Source of the DNA: a virus
Virus record (IMG/VR): IMGVR_UViG_3300048011_000237
Location: 1-48,131 of that record
Direction: 5' to 3' (one strand)
Length of the DNA: 48,131 nucleotides
This document shows positions 32,340-38,607 of this stretch, in pieces. Below the pieces are notes generated by a model. That model did not search any database and was not told the DNA's origin. It saw only the letters and a program-made list of their open reading frames with translations. Within the stretch, counting starts at the first letter, position 1; each line of letters begins with the position of its first letter. The position numbers and the translations under genes were made by a program.

Positions 32340-32635
32340 CAGTCTCTCCTGACATCGAGCTTATCATCTTCTATGAAGTTTTCAGCTCTCGCAATTCTCT
32401 CTATGTCTGGTCTCAACTCTAAAGCACTTGATACAAGTAAATCTATCTTAATCATTTCGTTAGACATTGTTCTTGCTCGATTTTCTAAAGATTTACAGAA
32501 CATTGTAAGTGTGGAAATAGAATCAACTACACCCTCAAGTATCTGTTTAATAACTATGAATATAAAGAACCCCATTACTACTGAACCAGCAATCGGAGCA
32601 CCCACTTCACCTATTAGATTAAAAATCTCTTCCAT
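32339..32635 (-). CDS. Membrane protein with coiled coil (98 aa)
   Basis: A 98-residue protein: TM helix about 11-32 (GAPIAGSVVMGFFIFIVIKQ), then a helical region with CKSLENRARTMSNEMIKIDL, and a charged tail. It resembles the 85-aa neighbour in layout and may be a distant paralogue. It is first in the unit that continues into csgF and csgG, driven by a full TATAAATA box 5 nt before its ATG. Function unknown. Confidence 0.76.
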   Translation of the reverse strand: MEEIFNLIGEVGAPIAGSVVMGFFIFIVIKQILEGVVDSISTLTMFCKSLENRARTMSNEMIKIDLLVSSALELRPDIERIARAENFIEDDKLDVRRD

Positions 32636-32640
32636 ACTGT

Positions 32641-32648
32641 TATTTATA
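32641..32648 (-). promoter_or_regulatory. Late promoter box TATAAATA (curli operon)
   Basis: A full-consensus late box with ACAGT then the ATG at 32635. It lies after a strong terminator and is the only promoter I can see upstream of csgF, csgG, the curlins and FecR. This points to late expression. Confidence 0.75.
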
Positions 32649-32671
32649 CAAATTGTCTTTTCCTAAGGGCT

Positions 32672-32700
32672 AAAAAAAAGGGACTCTAACGAGTCCCTTT
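32672..32700 (-). terminator. Strong rho-independent terminator
   Basis: GGGACTC, loop GTTA, GAGTCCC, then a run of eight T on the minus strand, about 20 nt after the stop of the SAP-like gene. It separates that early-type unit from the late curli operon. Confidence 0.93.
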
Positions 32701-32722
32701 CGTGTCCTGGTAGGACTAATAA

Positions 32723-33052
32723 TTATTCTTCTTCGGTATCATCACCATCAGAATCATTATTATTTTTCAGTTGCGAGTGTATTTCGGTAATTACAGCTGC
32801 TTTCGAACCACTTCTTTTTACTTTCAGTGATTTTTTATCAGCAAGTTCTAATAGTTGAACTTTAGTTAATGTCTTAAGTTCAGCCTTAGATGTAATACCG
32901 TTATTGTTTTTATCTGCAACAACTTTTGGTTTCACTACTCTTGGTTTTCTAACCGGAGGTGGAGCCACCGTTGTTGTAGTTGTTTCGTTATCTCTATTGA
33001 AATAAGCGTAAACAATAACAAATAACACTACAATTGCAATTGCGTATTCCAT
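32723..33052 (-). CDS. Membrane-anchored SAP-like protein (109 aa)
   Basis: A 109-residue protein: an N-terminal membrane helix (YAIAIVVLFVIVYAYF), a Thr/Pro/Val-rich linker (residues about 24-46), then a helical domain LTKVQLLELADKKSLKVKRS that fits a SAP/Rho-N-like nucleic-acid-binding motif, and an acidic tail. It could tether DNA or RNA to the membrane; this is inference. It has its own class B promoter and terminator, so it is a single-gene unit. Confidence 0.72.
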   Translation of the reverse strand: MEYAIAIVVLFVIVYAYFNRDNETTTTTVAPPPVRKPRVVKPKVVADKNNNGITSKAELKTLTKVQLLELADKKSLKVKRSGSKAAVITEIHSQLKNNNDSDGDDTEEE

Positions 33053-33081
33053 AATATACTCCTATCAAATTATGAGACTCC

Positions 33082-33110
33082 AGTATATCGAAGTTTCGTG
33101 TATTTGTCTA
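33082..33110 (-). promoter_or_regulatory. Class B promoter (SAP-like gene)
   Basis: CCCCCTAGACA with the -35 at 33105-33110, a 17-bp spacer and TATACT (33082-33087). The C-run before the -35 is as at the peroxiredoxin and hsp20 promoters. Confidence 0.72.
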
Positions 33111-33129
33111 GGGGGTTTTATAGAACTTT

Positions 33130-33303
33130 TTAGTCCTTTGCTTTACCAACATTTAATGCGACCCAATCAAGTACTTTGTAAGCTTTCTTGACTATGCCAT
33201 CATCAACTGGTGTAGGTGTAAGAGCTGCAATTAATGATGCACCCATTACTAACCAGGGTAACACTTGTACCCAAGCAATTATCCATTGAAGAAATTCCAA
33301 CAT
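33130..33303 (-). CDS. Small membrane protein (57 aa)
   Basis: A 57-residue ORF: membrane helix MLEFLQWIIAWVQVLPWLVM and GASLIAAL, then a basic amphipathic tail (IVKKAYKVLDWV). AACAGGAGTATTAT before the ATG is a good Shine-Dalgarno, partly held in an inverted repeat. A late box CATAAATA lies 36 nt upstream at the end of regA. The amphipathic design would fit a small holin or pinholin; this is speculative. Confidence 0.6.
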   Translation of the reverse strand: MLEFLQWIIAWVQVLPWLVMGASLIAALTPTPVDDGIVKKAYKVLDWVALNVGKAKD

Positions 33304-33312
33304 ATAATACTC

Positions 33313-33347
33313 CTGTTATTAATTGATTTATAACAGAGGTATTTATG
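33313..33347 (-). promoter_or_regulatory. Late promoter box with inverted repeat over the ribosome site
   Basis: CATAAATA (33340-33347) then CTGTTAT (33330-33336) and ATAACAG (33313-33319), whose end overlaps the AGGAG Shine-Dalgarno. A transcript starting 5-6 nt after the box loses part of the 5' arm, so late RNA should be better translated than read-through RNA. Confidence 0.5.
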
Positions 33348-33753
33348 ATATGTTAGTGCCTATTGAGTACTTTTGTGTGAGTTTCCACTGTTGTTTCTCT
33401 TTGTAAGGTATAACCTTAATCTGAGAAAGTGGTGCTCTAGGTTCTTCAATTCTCTTTGGGTCAAGTACCTTGACAAGACTCCATTGTCTCAATAAATCGA
33501 TTATGGTGTTGCGCCTTGCAACATCTGATTCGTCAAAGTTTGATTGTTTACCATCGAGTTTGAATAACTCTTTGAAGTGGACAATGTAATACTTGCCCCT
33601 TTTGTGTAGTATGTGACATGACTGAAAAAGTTCTTTTTCTTTTCTTGACGCTACGCCAATTCTAGATAGGGTTTCTCTTATCTTTAAGAAGTCGTCCTTT
33701 TCAGGAAATGTTATTTCTACTAAATCTTTTACTGATTCTAAATTGTCATCCAT
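33343..33753 (-). CDS. regA: RegA translational repressor
   Basis: A 136-residue RegA-family protein (T4 RegA is 122). It begins MDDNLESVKDLVEITFPEKD, then FLKIRETLSRIGVASRKEK, the conserved LFQSCHILHKRGKYYIVHFK core and RRNTIIDLLRQWSLV. RegA binds early mRNA near start codons and represses clamp and clamp-loader synthesis. The ATG at 33753 overlaps the gp62 stop by 8 bp. The gp62-regA order is that of T4. Confidence 0.94.
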   Translation of the reverse strand: MDDNLESVKDLVEITFPEKDDFLKIRETLSRIGVASRKEKELFQSCHILHKRGKYYIVHFKELFKLDGKQSNFDESDVARRNTIIDLLRQWSLVKVLDPKRIEEPRAPLSQIKVIPYKEKQQWKLTQKYSIGTNIS

Positions 33754-34138
33754 TATTCTTTCCACCAATTTTCATACTGTCTTTCAAGTCACGATACTGT
33801 TTATCATTTAAAAGTTCTAGATATTCTTTGGCTCGTTGTGAGGATACACCAAAGGCGTTCTTCACTGTATCTAATTTCTTACTCTCGTAAGGTTTATGCC
33901 ATTTCGAAAATCTCTGCCTTTTTCTAAGAGTATTTATGAAAAACAAGTATTGAAGACGACCCTCAGTCGAATGTCTGGTGTTCATCTCGTTTACTAGAAA
34001 GACTGCATCTTGGTGGTAAGATAATGCCTTATTGATTAGGAAAGGTTGATATGCTTTCTCTTCGATATCATCAACCATGATATCTTTTTTGTCGTAAGAG
34101 ACCGACTTAACGAAGTCGAATGGATTTCGTTTTGCCAC
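33746..34138 (-). CDS. 62: Clamp loader small subunit gp62
   Basis: A 130-residue protein matching marine T4-like gp62 (T4 gp62 is 187). The NPFDFVKSVSYDKKDIM start, EEKAYQPFLINKALSYHQD and RKRQRFSKWHKP are typical. It joins gp44 to load clamp gp45 on DNA. It begins with GTG immediately after the TAA of the 86-aa gene. regA follows with overlap. Confidence 0.92.
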   Translation of the reverse strand: MAKRNPFDFVKSVSYDKKDIMVDDIEEKAYQPFLINKALSYHQDAVFLVNEMNTRHSTEGRLQYLFFINTLRKRQRFSKWHKPYESKKLDTVKNAFGVSSQRAKEYLELLNDKQYRDLKDSMKIGGKNNG

Positions 34139-34399
34139 TTAAGTGTTTCTTATGTAAGAGTCAACTAGTGCTTGACCAGTGAGAGCTTCACCAAAGTAAA
34201 TAATCTCACCACTTGACTTTATTGTTCTTTGCACAACACCGTTGTTATATTCAATGTCCATCACTGAACCATCATTGTTTCTGTTGTCGTACCACATTGA
34301 AGTAAAAGAATGTGCATGAATAGATTTAACACCACTTGACCATTTCTCTGCTTCTAATAACAGTCTTTGTCGTTCTACTCTCTCGTTATGTTCTGTCAT
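34139..34399 (-). CDS. Conserved hypothetical protein (86 aa)
   Basis: An 86-residue protein: an N-terminal helix (RVERQRLLLEAEKWSSGV) then beta strands (SMWYDNRNNDGSVMDIEY, IKSSGEIIYFGEALTGQAL). I recall relatives in marine T4-like phages between clamp-loader genes, without known function. The gp62 GTG start follows its TAA directly. It overlaps the 37-aa ORF by 14 bp. Confidence 0.72.
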   Translation of the reverse strand: MTEHNERVERQRLLLEAEKWSSGVKSIHAHSFTSMWYDNRNNDGSVMDIEYNNGVVQRTIKSSGEIIYFGEALTGQALVDSYIRNT

Positions 34400-34499
34400 T
34401 GTCTCTACTCTCCCGCCATATTTTATCGGCTTGTCTTTGTAAACTTTTCTCTAAGTGGTAATCAAACCATCTTGCTAACCATTGTCTTAATTTACCCAT
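34386..34499 (-). CDS. Very small basic protein (37 aa)
   Basis: A 37-codon ORF (MGKLRQWLARWFDYHLEKSL and onward), amphipathic and basic. Its ATG shares one base with the TAA of the preceding gene and its stop lies in the next gene, so it fits the operon without gaps. No function is known. Confidence 0.5.
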   Translation of the reverse strand: MGKLRQWLARWFDYHLEKSLQRQADKIWRESRDNDRT

Positions 34500-34915
34500 T
34501 ATGCTTCTTCGTTTGGATTCCAGATTGTTAGGTTTTTAGTTTTAAGTCTATTTACAACTAACTTATATCTACTTCTCTCTTCTTGCCATTCTTTTAACCA
34601 ATTAGAACCATCTCTCTCTGCATCAATAAAGATTGCATTGGTAAATGCCAAAGGTAATAGAATTGCACAATGTATAACAATACTTGCTACTGTATTGTAG
34701 TTAAAGAAACCTAGATAGTTTGCCGCCAAGAAACCAAAAAACACTGACCATACAGTAAACAACACTAACATAAAGTAAGTTTGTAAACTTGGGTCAGGTA
34801 TATACTTTAAAGGATTGTATCTTACATCCATAACTCTTCGCCACCCATTCACAAGGGCAAATGCAGTTCTTCTGAATAAACTTGGTTTTTTCATCATTGG
34901 TTGAATCTTACTCAT
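34499..34915 (-). CDS. Membrane protein with two TM helices (138 aa)
   Basis: A 138-residue membrane protein with TM helices at about 48-68 (FMLVLFTVWSVFFGFLAANY) and 78-96, a basic N-terminus (FRRTAFALVNGWRRVMDVRY), and a charged C-terminal helix (WLKEWQEERSRYKLVVNRL). I recall relatives in marine T4-like phages with the NPLKYIP motif. Function unknown. GGAG lies 9 nt before its start. Confidence 0.74.
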   Translation of the reverse strand: MSKIQPMMKKPSLFRRTAFALVNGWRRVMDVRYNPLKYIPDPSLQTYFMLVLFTVWSVFFGFLAANYLGFFNYNTVASIVIHCAILLPLAFTNAIFIDAERDGSNWLKEWQEERSRYKLVVNRLKTKNLTIWNPNEEA

Positions 34916-34916
34916 T

Positions 34917-35012
34917 TCATTCTCCGTTAAATCGTATGTATTCTTTTATCACATGAAGTCCTACTGACAACCATGTAATTACTATTAGACTCCATATAAG
35001 TATTTCAATCAC
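34917..35012 (-). CDS. Micro-membrane protein with GTG start (31 aa)
   Basis: A 31-codon ORF with a GTG start that shares bases with the stop of gene 44. It reads IEILIWSLIVITWLSVGLHV as a TM helix, then IKEYIRFNGE. It fills the gap before the 138-aa gene exactly, but the evidence is hydrophobicity and position only. Confidence 0.42.
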   Translation of the reverse strand: MIEILIWSLIVITWLSVGLHVIKEYIRFNGE

Positions 35013-35953
35013 TTAAATCTACACTCTGACATAATCTCGGTGAGACATGCAGTGAAGTTGATTTCTGAGTCCATTGCAAATGCAGCCTTGTATTGATAAT
35101 CAGCAATGAACAAAACAGCTGCAGGTATAGAACTTGGTTCTAATCTTTGTTCAAGTGCATCGAAAACTTTACGATATAAACCATTGAAATCATTATCAGA
35201 ATTCTGAGCAACCCATTTTCTCATGGCAGTCCAGTTTTTCTTTTCAATCATATCAATGAGAGGTGTAAGTTTTTCTTCTGATAATGTCGCTAGTAGACCA
35301 CTATCGATTACACCACTTGCACCATATCGTTGTACTTCATTGATGCATCGTCTGAAATCTGGAAAGAACTTTAGTATAAGTTCTACTAATACCTTTTCAT
35401 CATACTTGATACCCTCATTGTCACATATAGATTTTAATCTATCAAGACCACCCATTGCGAGTTTTTGTTTCTCACTCTTAGGTATAGAAAAATCGATTAC
35501 AGTACATCTACTATGTAGAGGTGCAATGATTCTATTCTTGTAATTACATGTAAAGATAAATCTACAATTACTTGAGAACTCTTCTATGAAGTTTCTCAAT
35601 GCCGGTTGAACTGAATCAGCAGATATATAATCTGCCTCATCAAGAATGACAACTTTAGGACCACCGGCAAGAGATACAGTAGATGCAAAGTTTTTGATTT
35701 TAGTTCGCAAAGTGTCGATAAGTCGGCCTTCGTCACTGCCATTGATAACAATGAAATCAGCGCCTAACTCATTACAGAGTGCCTTAGCGACGGTTGTTTT
35801 GCCTGTTCCCTGTGAACCACAGAGCATCAGATTTGGTATTTCGTTATTAGAAACAAACTCTTTGAATGTTTTCTTAACGCCTTTTGGTAGTATAGTATCG
35901 TCAATGATAGTGGGACGATACTTTTCTACATATAAAAATTCATTTGTATTCAT
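35009..35953 (-). CDS. 44: Clamp loader large subunit gp44 (AAA+)
   Basis: A 314-residue AAA+ ATPase close to T4 gp44 (319). VEKYRPTIIDD begins the RFC-type N-terminus. Walker A is CGSQGTGKTTVAKAL, Walker B is VVILDEADYIS, sensor 1 is FIFTCNYKNRI and the SRC motif is HSRCTVIDF. It loads gp45 with gp62. I start at the ATG at 35953; a TTG at 35968 would extend it by 5 codons. Confidence 0.96.
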   Translation of the reverse strand: MNTNEFLYVEKYRPTIIDDTILPKGVKKTFKEFVSNNEIPNLMLCGSQGTGKTTVAKALCNELGADFIVINGSDEGRLIDTLRTKIKNFASTVSLAGGPKVVILDEADYISADSVQPALRNFIEEFSSNCRFIFTCNYKNRIIAPLHSRCTVIDFSIPKSEKQKLAMGGLDRLKSICDNEGIKYDEKVLVELILKFFPDFRRCINEVQRYGASGVIDSGLLATLSEEKLTPLIDMIEKKNWTAMRKWVAQNSDNDFNGLYRKVFDALEQRLEPSSIPAAVLFIADYQYKAAFAMDSEINFTACLTEIMSECRFK

Positions 35954-36067
35954 AATTAAAGAGAACAAACCCCTCCGAGTGTTCGTGTATTAGACCATTG
36001 ATGATGAGATTCTAATACTCCCATGAAAGTAGCGGAGACTGGCGCTGTTTCACACATAATATATATG

Positions 36068-36733
36068 TTAAGCGCTGTAAGAACTATCTGGTTCTAAAGC
36101 AATAAAGTACTCTAAATCTACATCTTTATTCTTAAAGTGTGAGATGCCTTTAGAAGATACTGCAACTGTATAGTTGCCATCTAAAACTTTCAAGTTCTCA
36201 ATCTTGAAGTTCATTGTGAATGTTGCACCATTGCCTTCGCCTACAGTTCTACTGAATGTATTTGAAGTTGTGTTCTTTTTATCAGTCACTTGCATCTCGA
36301 TTTTAGTACCATCGGATGTAAGAACTAAATCATTTACACCTAATACTGAAGCTGCCTTTTGCAATTCAGTTAGAAGTGTAGAAGTTAAGTCAATACTAAT
36401 CTCTGCATCTGGCATGGTAATCATCTTCTCTGGTGAAGTGACCATACCCTCTGAGGCATAGAAATATGTTAGAGATGTATCAGCATCTGCAATCGCCAAC
36501 GAAGCTTCGTTGAAGTTGAAGTCTGGATTCTCCATTAGACTTGTTGCACCTAGAAATTCTACTAGATTGTAGATACTAAATGACTTGTCGAATGTTTCTG
36601 GTATCGTTGCGACTGCCAGTATATTCTTCATGTTAGATATCGTCTTAAGTTGATTACCTGAATCAACTTTGATACCTGAATTAATAGTAGCGAAGTTTTT
36701 TAATATCGCCTTTGTTTCACTTGAAATTTTCAT
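36068..36733 (-). CDS. 45: Sliding clamp gp45
   Basis: A 221-residue protein matching T4 gp45 (228) in length and in its features: MKISSETKAILKNFATINSG at the start, AVATIPETFDKSFSIYNLVE, and DLEYFIALEPDSSYSA at the end. It is a trimeric ring that tethers gp43 and helps gp55-directed late transcription. The short gene-poor gap (35954-36067) between it and gp44 holds one 33-codon frame that I do not accept. Confidence 0.95.
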   Translation of the reverse strand: MKISSETKAILKNFATINSGIKVDSGNQLKTISNMKNILAVATIPETFDKSFSIYNLVEFLGATSLMENPDFNFNEASLAIADADTSLTYFYASEGMVTSPEKMITMPDAEISIDLTSTLLTELQKAASVLGVNDLVLTSDGTKIEMQVTDKKNTTSNTFSRTVGEGNGATFTMNFKIENLKVLDGNYTVAVSSKGISHFKNKDVDLEYFIALEPDSSYSA

Positions 36734-37065
36734 TTCTTGTCTCCTTTATAGCCTGCTTCTTCAAGCATTAATTTATCGTGATTGTTCAATGCAAGGAATC
36801 CATAATGAATTACCTTTAAAAGGTCGGCACGATTTTTCCCACCTTTTTTGCCGTATCGTTGGGCATACTTTAAAATATTCCCAATACAGAAACCTTCACC
36901 GTGTCCTGCATCCATAATGAATTCAGTTGCCTGATATTTGTTCAGACTGTAGTGTTGGTCATATGTTGAGTCTACATAAGAAGAGAACTCCTTTAGAAGT
37001 TCTCCCTCATTGTATTTGTAGTCAATACCACTTTTGGTGTTAGTTGACTTAGTAAATAAACCCAT
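36730..37065 (-). CDS. DUF3310-type protein (nucleotide-kinase-associated)
   Basis: A 111-residue protein with the DUF3310 pattern: YQATEFIMDAGHGEGFCIGN, then ILKYAQRYGKKGGKNRADLL and KVIHYGFLAL. DUF3310 is found as a stand-alone domain in many phages; its role is not established. The start is uncertain: ATG 37065, 37074 or 37101. I choose 37065, two bases after the stop of the MoxR-like gene. It overlaps gene 45 by 4 bp. Confidence 0.83.
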   Translation of the reverse strand: MGLFTKSTNTKSGIDYKYNEGELLKEFSSYVDSTYDQHYSLNKYQATEFIMDAGHGEGFCIGNILKYAQRYGKKGGKNRADLLKVIHYGFLALNNHDKLMLEEAGYKGDKK

Positions 37066-37066
37066 A

Positions 37067-38299
37067 TTAATCATTATACTCTGAAGACTCTGAATCGTCA
37101 ACAGGGTTTTCTAAATGAACACCATCGTCAACTTTGGTGTAGAGGTCTAGAACAGCATTTCTAGTTTCTTCATCGAATCTTGAAATACACATTGTAATCG
37201 CCTTGAGTTTGTCACCAAACATCTTGTAAGCACTGACAATGTGAACAAGTCTTCTTGTTGTAATCACATCATCAATGGCGCCTTCATAATAAGTTTTTCT
37301 GATTATGTCAGCCCAATCAACTAGTTTCTTAACGAAGTCTTCATCGACATCGCCAGTCAAAGCCATTTCTTGTTTCAGAATATTTCTCTCAGTAGTCACT
37401 GGTGGATATTCTTGTTGCATAGTGATAGCGAATCTTTCAAGCATCGCCTCATTCATGATTTGAGTACCAATGAACTTGCCATCTTCAGACCCTTGGCCCT
37501 TGGTGTTGGCAGTAGCGACAACAGTAAACCCTGGTGTCGGTGTGACCCACTCACCAGTTTTCTTGATAAGGTAACCTTTGCCCTCAAGAACTGATTGTAG
37601 ACACATCATTTTGTTAGACCCTAAGTCTACTTCGTCAAGAAGTAATACAGCGCCTTTTCTCATTGCCTTGATAACTGGACCTTCTCTGAAGATGATGTTA
37701 CCATTCTGCAAAGTGTGACCACCCATTAGGTCGTCTTCGTCTGTCTCAATAGTGATATTGACTCTGAAGAGTTCTCTATTCAATTGAGCACAAGTTTGTT
37801 CAATCATTAATGTTTTACCATTACCTGAAAGACCAGTCACAAAGAAAGGGAAGAACATTTTAGATTTGATTATGTTCTTGACATCTTTAGCATGACCAAA
37901 CGGTACATAGTTTGGCATTTTTTCTGGAATGATTTTTACATTATCATCAATCATGTTGACCGAAGCAGTAGCAGCGGCAACTGGCATTTGTTGAACTTGA
38001 GGTGCAACTTTTGGAACTGTTAAAGGTTCTGGTTTAGAAACTGCAACAGTCGTACCGTTATTATCAATCGCAAGGATTGGTGTTAGATTGAAAACAGCAC
38101 CATCTTTAAAATTGTACCTGTTTGATTTCAACCAGTATGGAAAATGGCCCAATGAATTGAACTGCTCTTTCGAGAATTGCAATTGATTCGGATATTTCTC
38201 CTTTAATGCCTGAATGAATTCTTTCCTGTCAGGTGTCAGGTGGAAATTTTTATCTCCCAGATTTATCGACTCTGTTGGGTCGTATGTCCACTTACTCAT
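37067..38299 (-). CDS. cobS: MoxR/CobS-like AAA+ ATPase
   Basis: A 410-residue ATPase of the kind called CobS in marine T4-like phages. The N-terminal 130 residues are specific. The AAA+ core has Walker A VTGLSGNGKTLMIEQ (about 157-171), Walker B GAVLLLDEVDLGS, sensor 1 FTVVATANTKGQG and a VITTRRLVHIVSAY arginine segment. MoxR-type ATPases act with VWA partners to remodel proteins or insert metals. The VWA protein at 38607-40985 is the expected partner. Both are behind class A promoters. Confidence 0.9.
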   Translation of the reverse strand: MSKWTYDPTESINLGDKNFHLTPDRKEFIQALKEKYPNQLQFSKEQFNSLGHFPYWLKSNRYNFKDGAVFNLTPILAIDNNGTTVAVSKPEPLTVPKVAPQVQQMPVAAATASVNMIDDNVKIIPEKMPNYVPFGHAKDVKNIIKSKMFFPFFVTGLSGNGKTLMIEQTCAQLNRELFRVNITIETDEDDLMGGHTLQNGNIIFREGPVIKAMRKGAVLLLDEVDLGSNKMMCLQSVLEGKGYLIKKTGEWVTPTPGFTVVATANTKGQGSEDGKFIGTQIMNEAMLERFAITMQQEYPPVTTERNILKQEMALTGDVDEDFVKKLVDWADIIRKTYYEGAIDDVITTRRLVHIVSAYKMFGDKLKAITMCISRFDEETRNAVLDLYTKVDDGVHLENPVDDSESSEYND

Positions 38300-38341
38300 A
38301 ATTTGTCTCCGTTAAAGTAGTTTTATTTCTCATCAGTTATT

Positions 38342-38371
38342 ATCCTATCAAAAAGTTAGGGTCATTGTCAA
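38342..38371 (-). promoter_or_regulatory. Class A early promoter (MoxR/CobS-like gene)
   Basis: TTGACA (38366-38371), an 18-bp spacer (ATGACCCTAACTTTTTGA) and TAGGAT (38342-38347), followed by a leader of about 40 nt. Confidence 0.72.
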
Positions 38372-38373
38372 CC

Positions 38374-38607
38374 CTATTCAATTTCTTTTAGTAATCTTTC
38401 CATGTCAATTGCAATAGAGGTCTTCTGACCTTTTCTCATTGTGGTGTATGAGTCGTTGTTAACCCAAAACCTAAATGCCTTACATTCAACCTCTTCTTCG
38501 CCACAAGCCTTTTGCCTAGGGCAATCAAACTTTACGCAAGGTCCTTTACCGACCTGTTGTATGGCGTCTTGAAATTTATCAATATTAATAGTACCTATCA
38601 TTTCCAT
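38374..38607 (-). CDS. Small Cys-containing protein (77 aa)
   Basis: A 77-residue protein. CVKFDCPRQKACGEEEVECK holds four cysteines that could ligate zinc or an iron-sulfur cluster, preceded by an amphipathic helix and followed by FRFWVNNDSYTTM. AAGGAG lies 8 nt before the ATG, and the ATG shares a base with the VWA gene's TAA. Possibly a partner of the CobT-like protein. Unproven. Confidence 0.68.
   Translation of the reverse strand: MEMIGTINIDKFQDAIQQVGKGPCVKFDCPRQKACGEEEVECKAFRFWVNNDSYTTMRKGQKTSIAIDMERLLKEIE

Noticed and set aside
35954-36067. A 33-codon frame (starting MCETAPVSATFMG) between gp45 and gp44.
   Set aside because: It has no ribosome site, promoter or recognised feature, so it is not supported as a gene.
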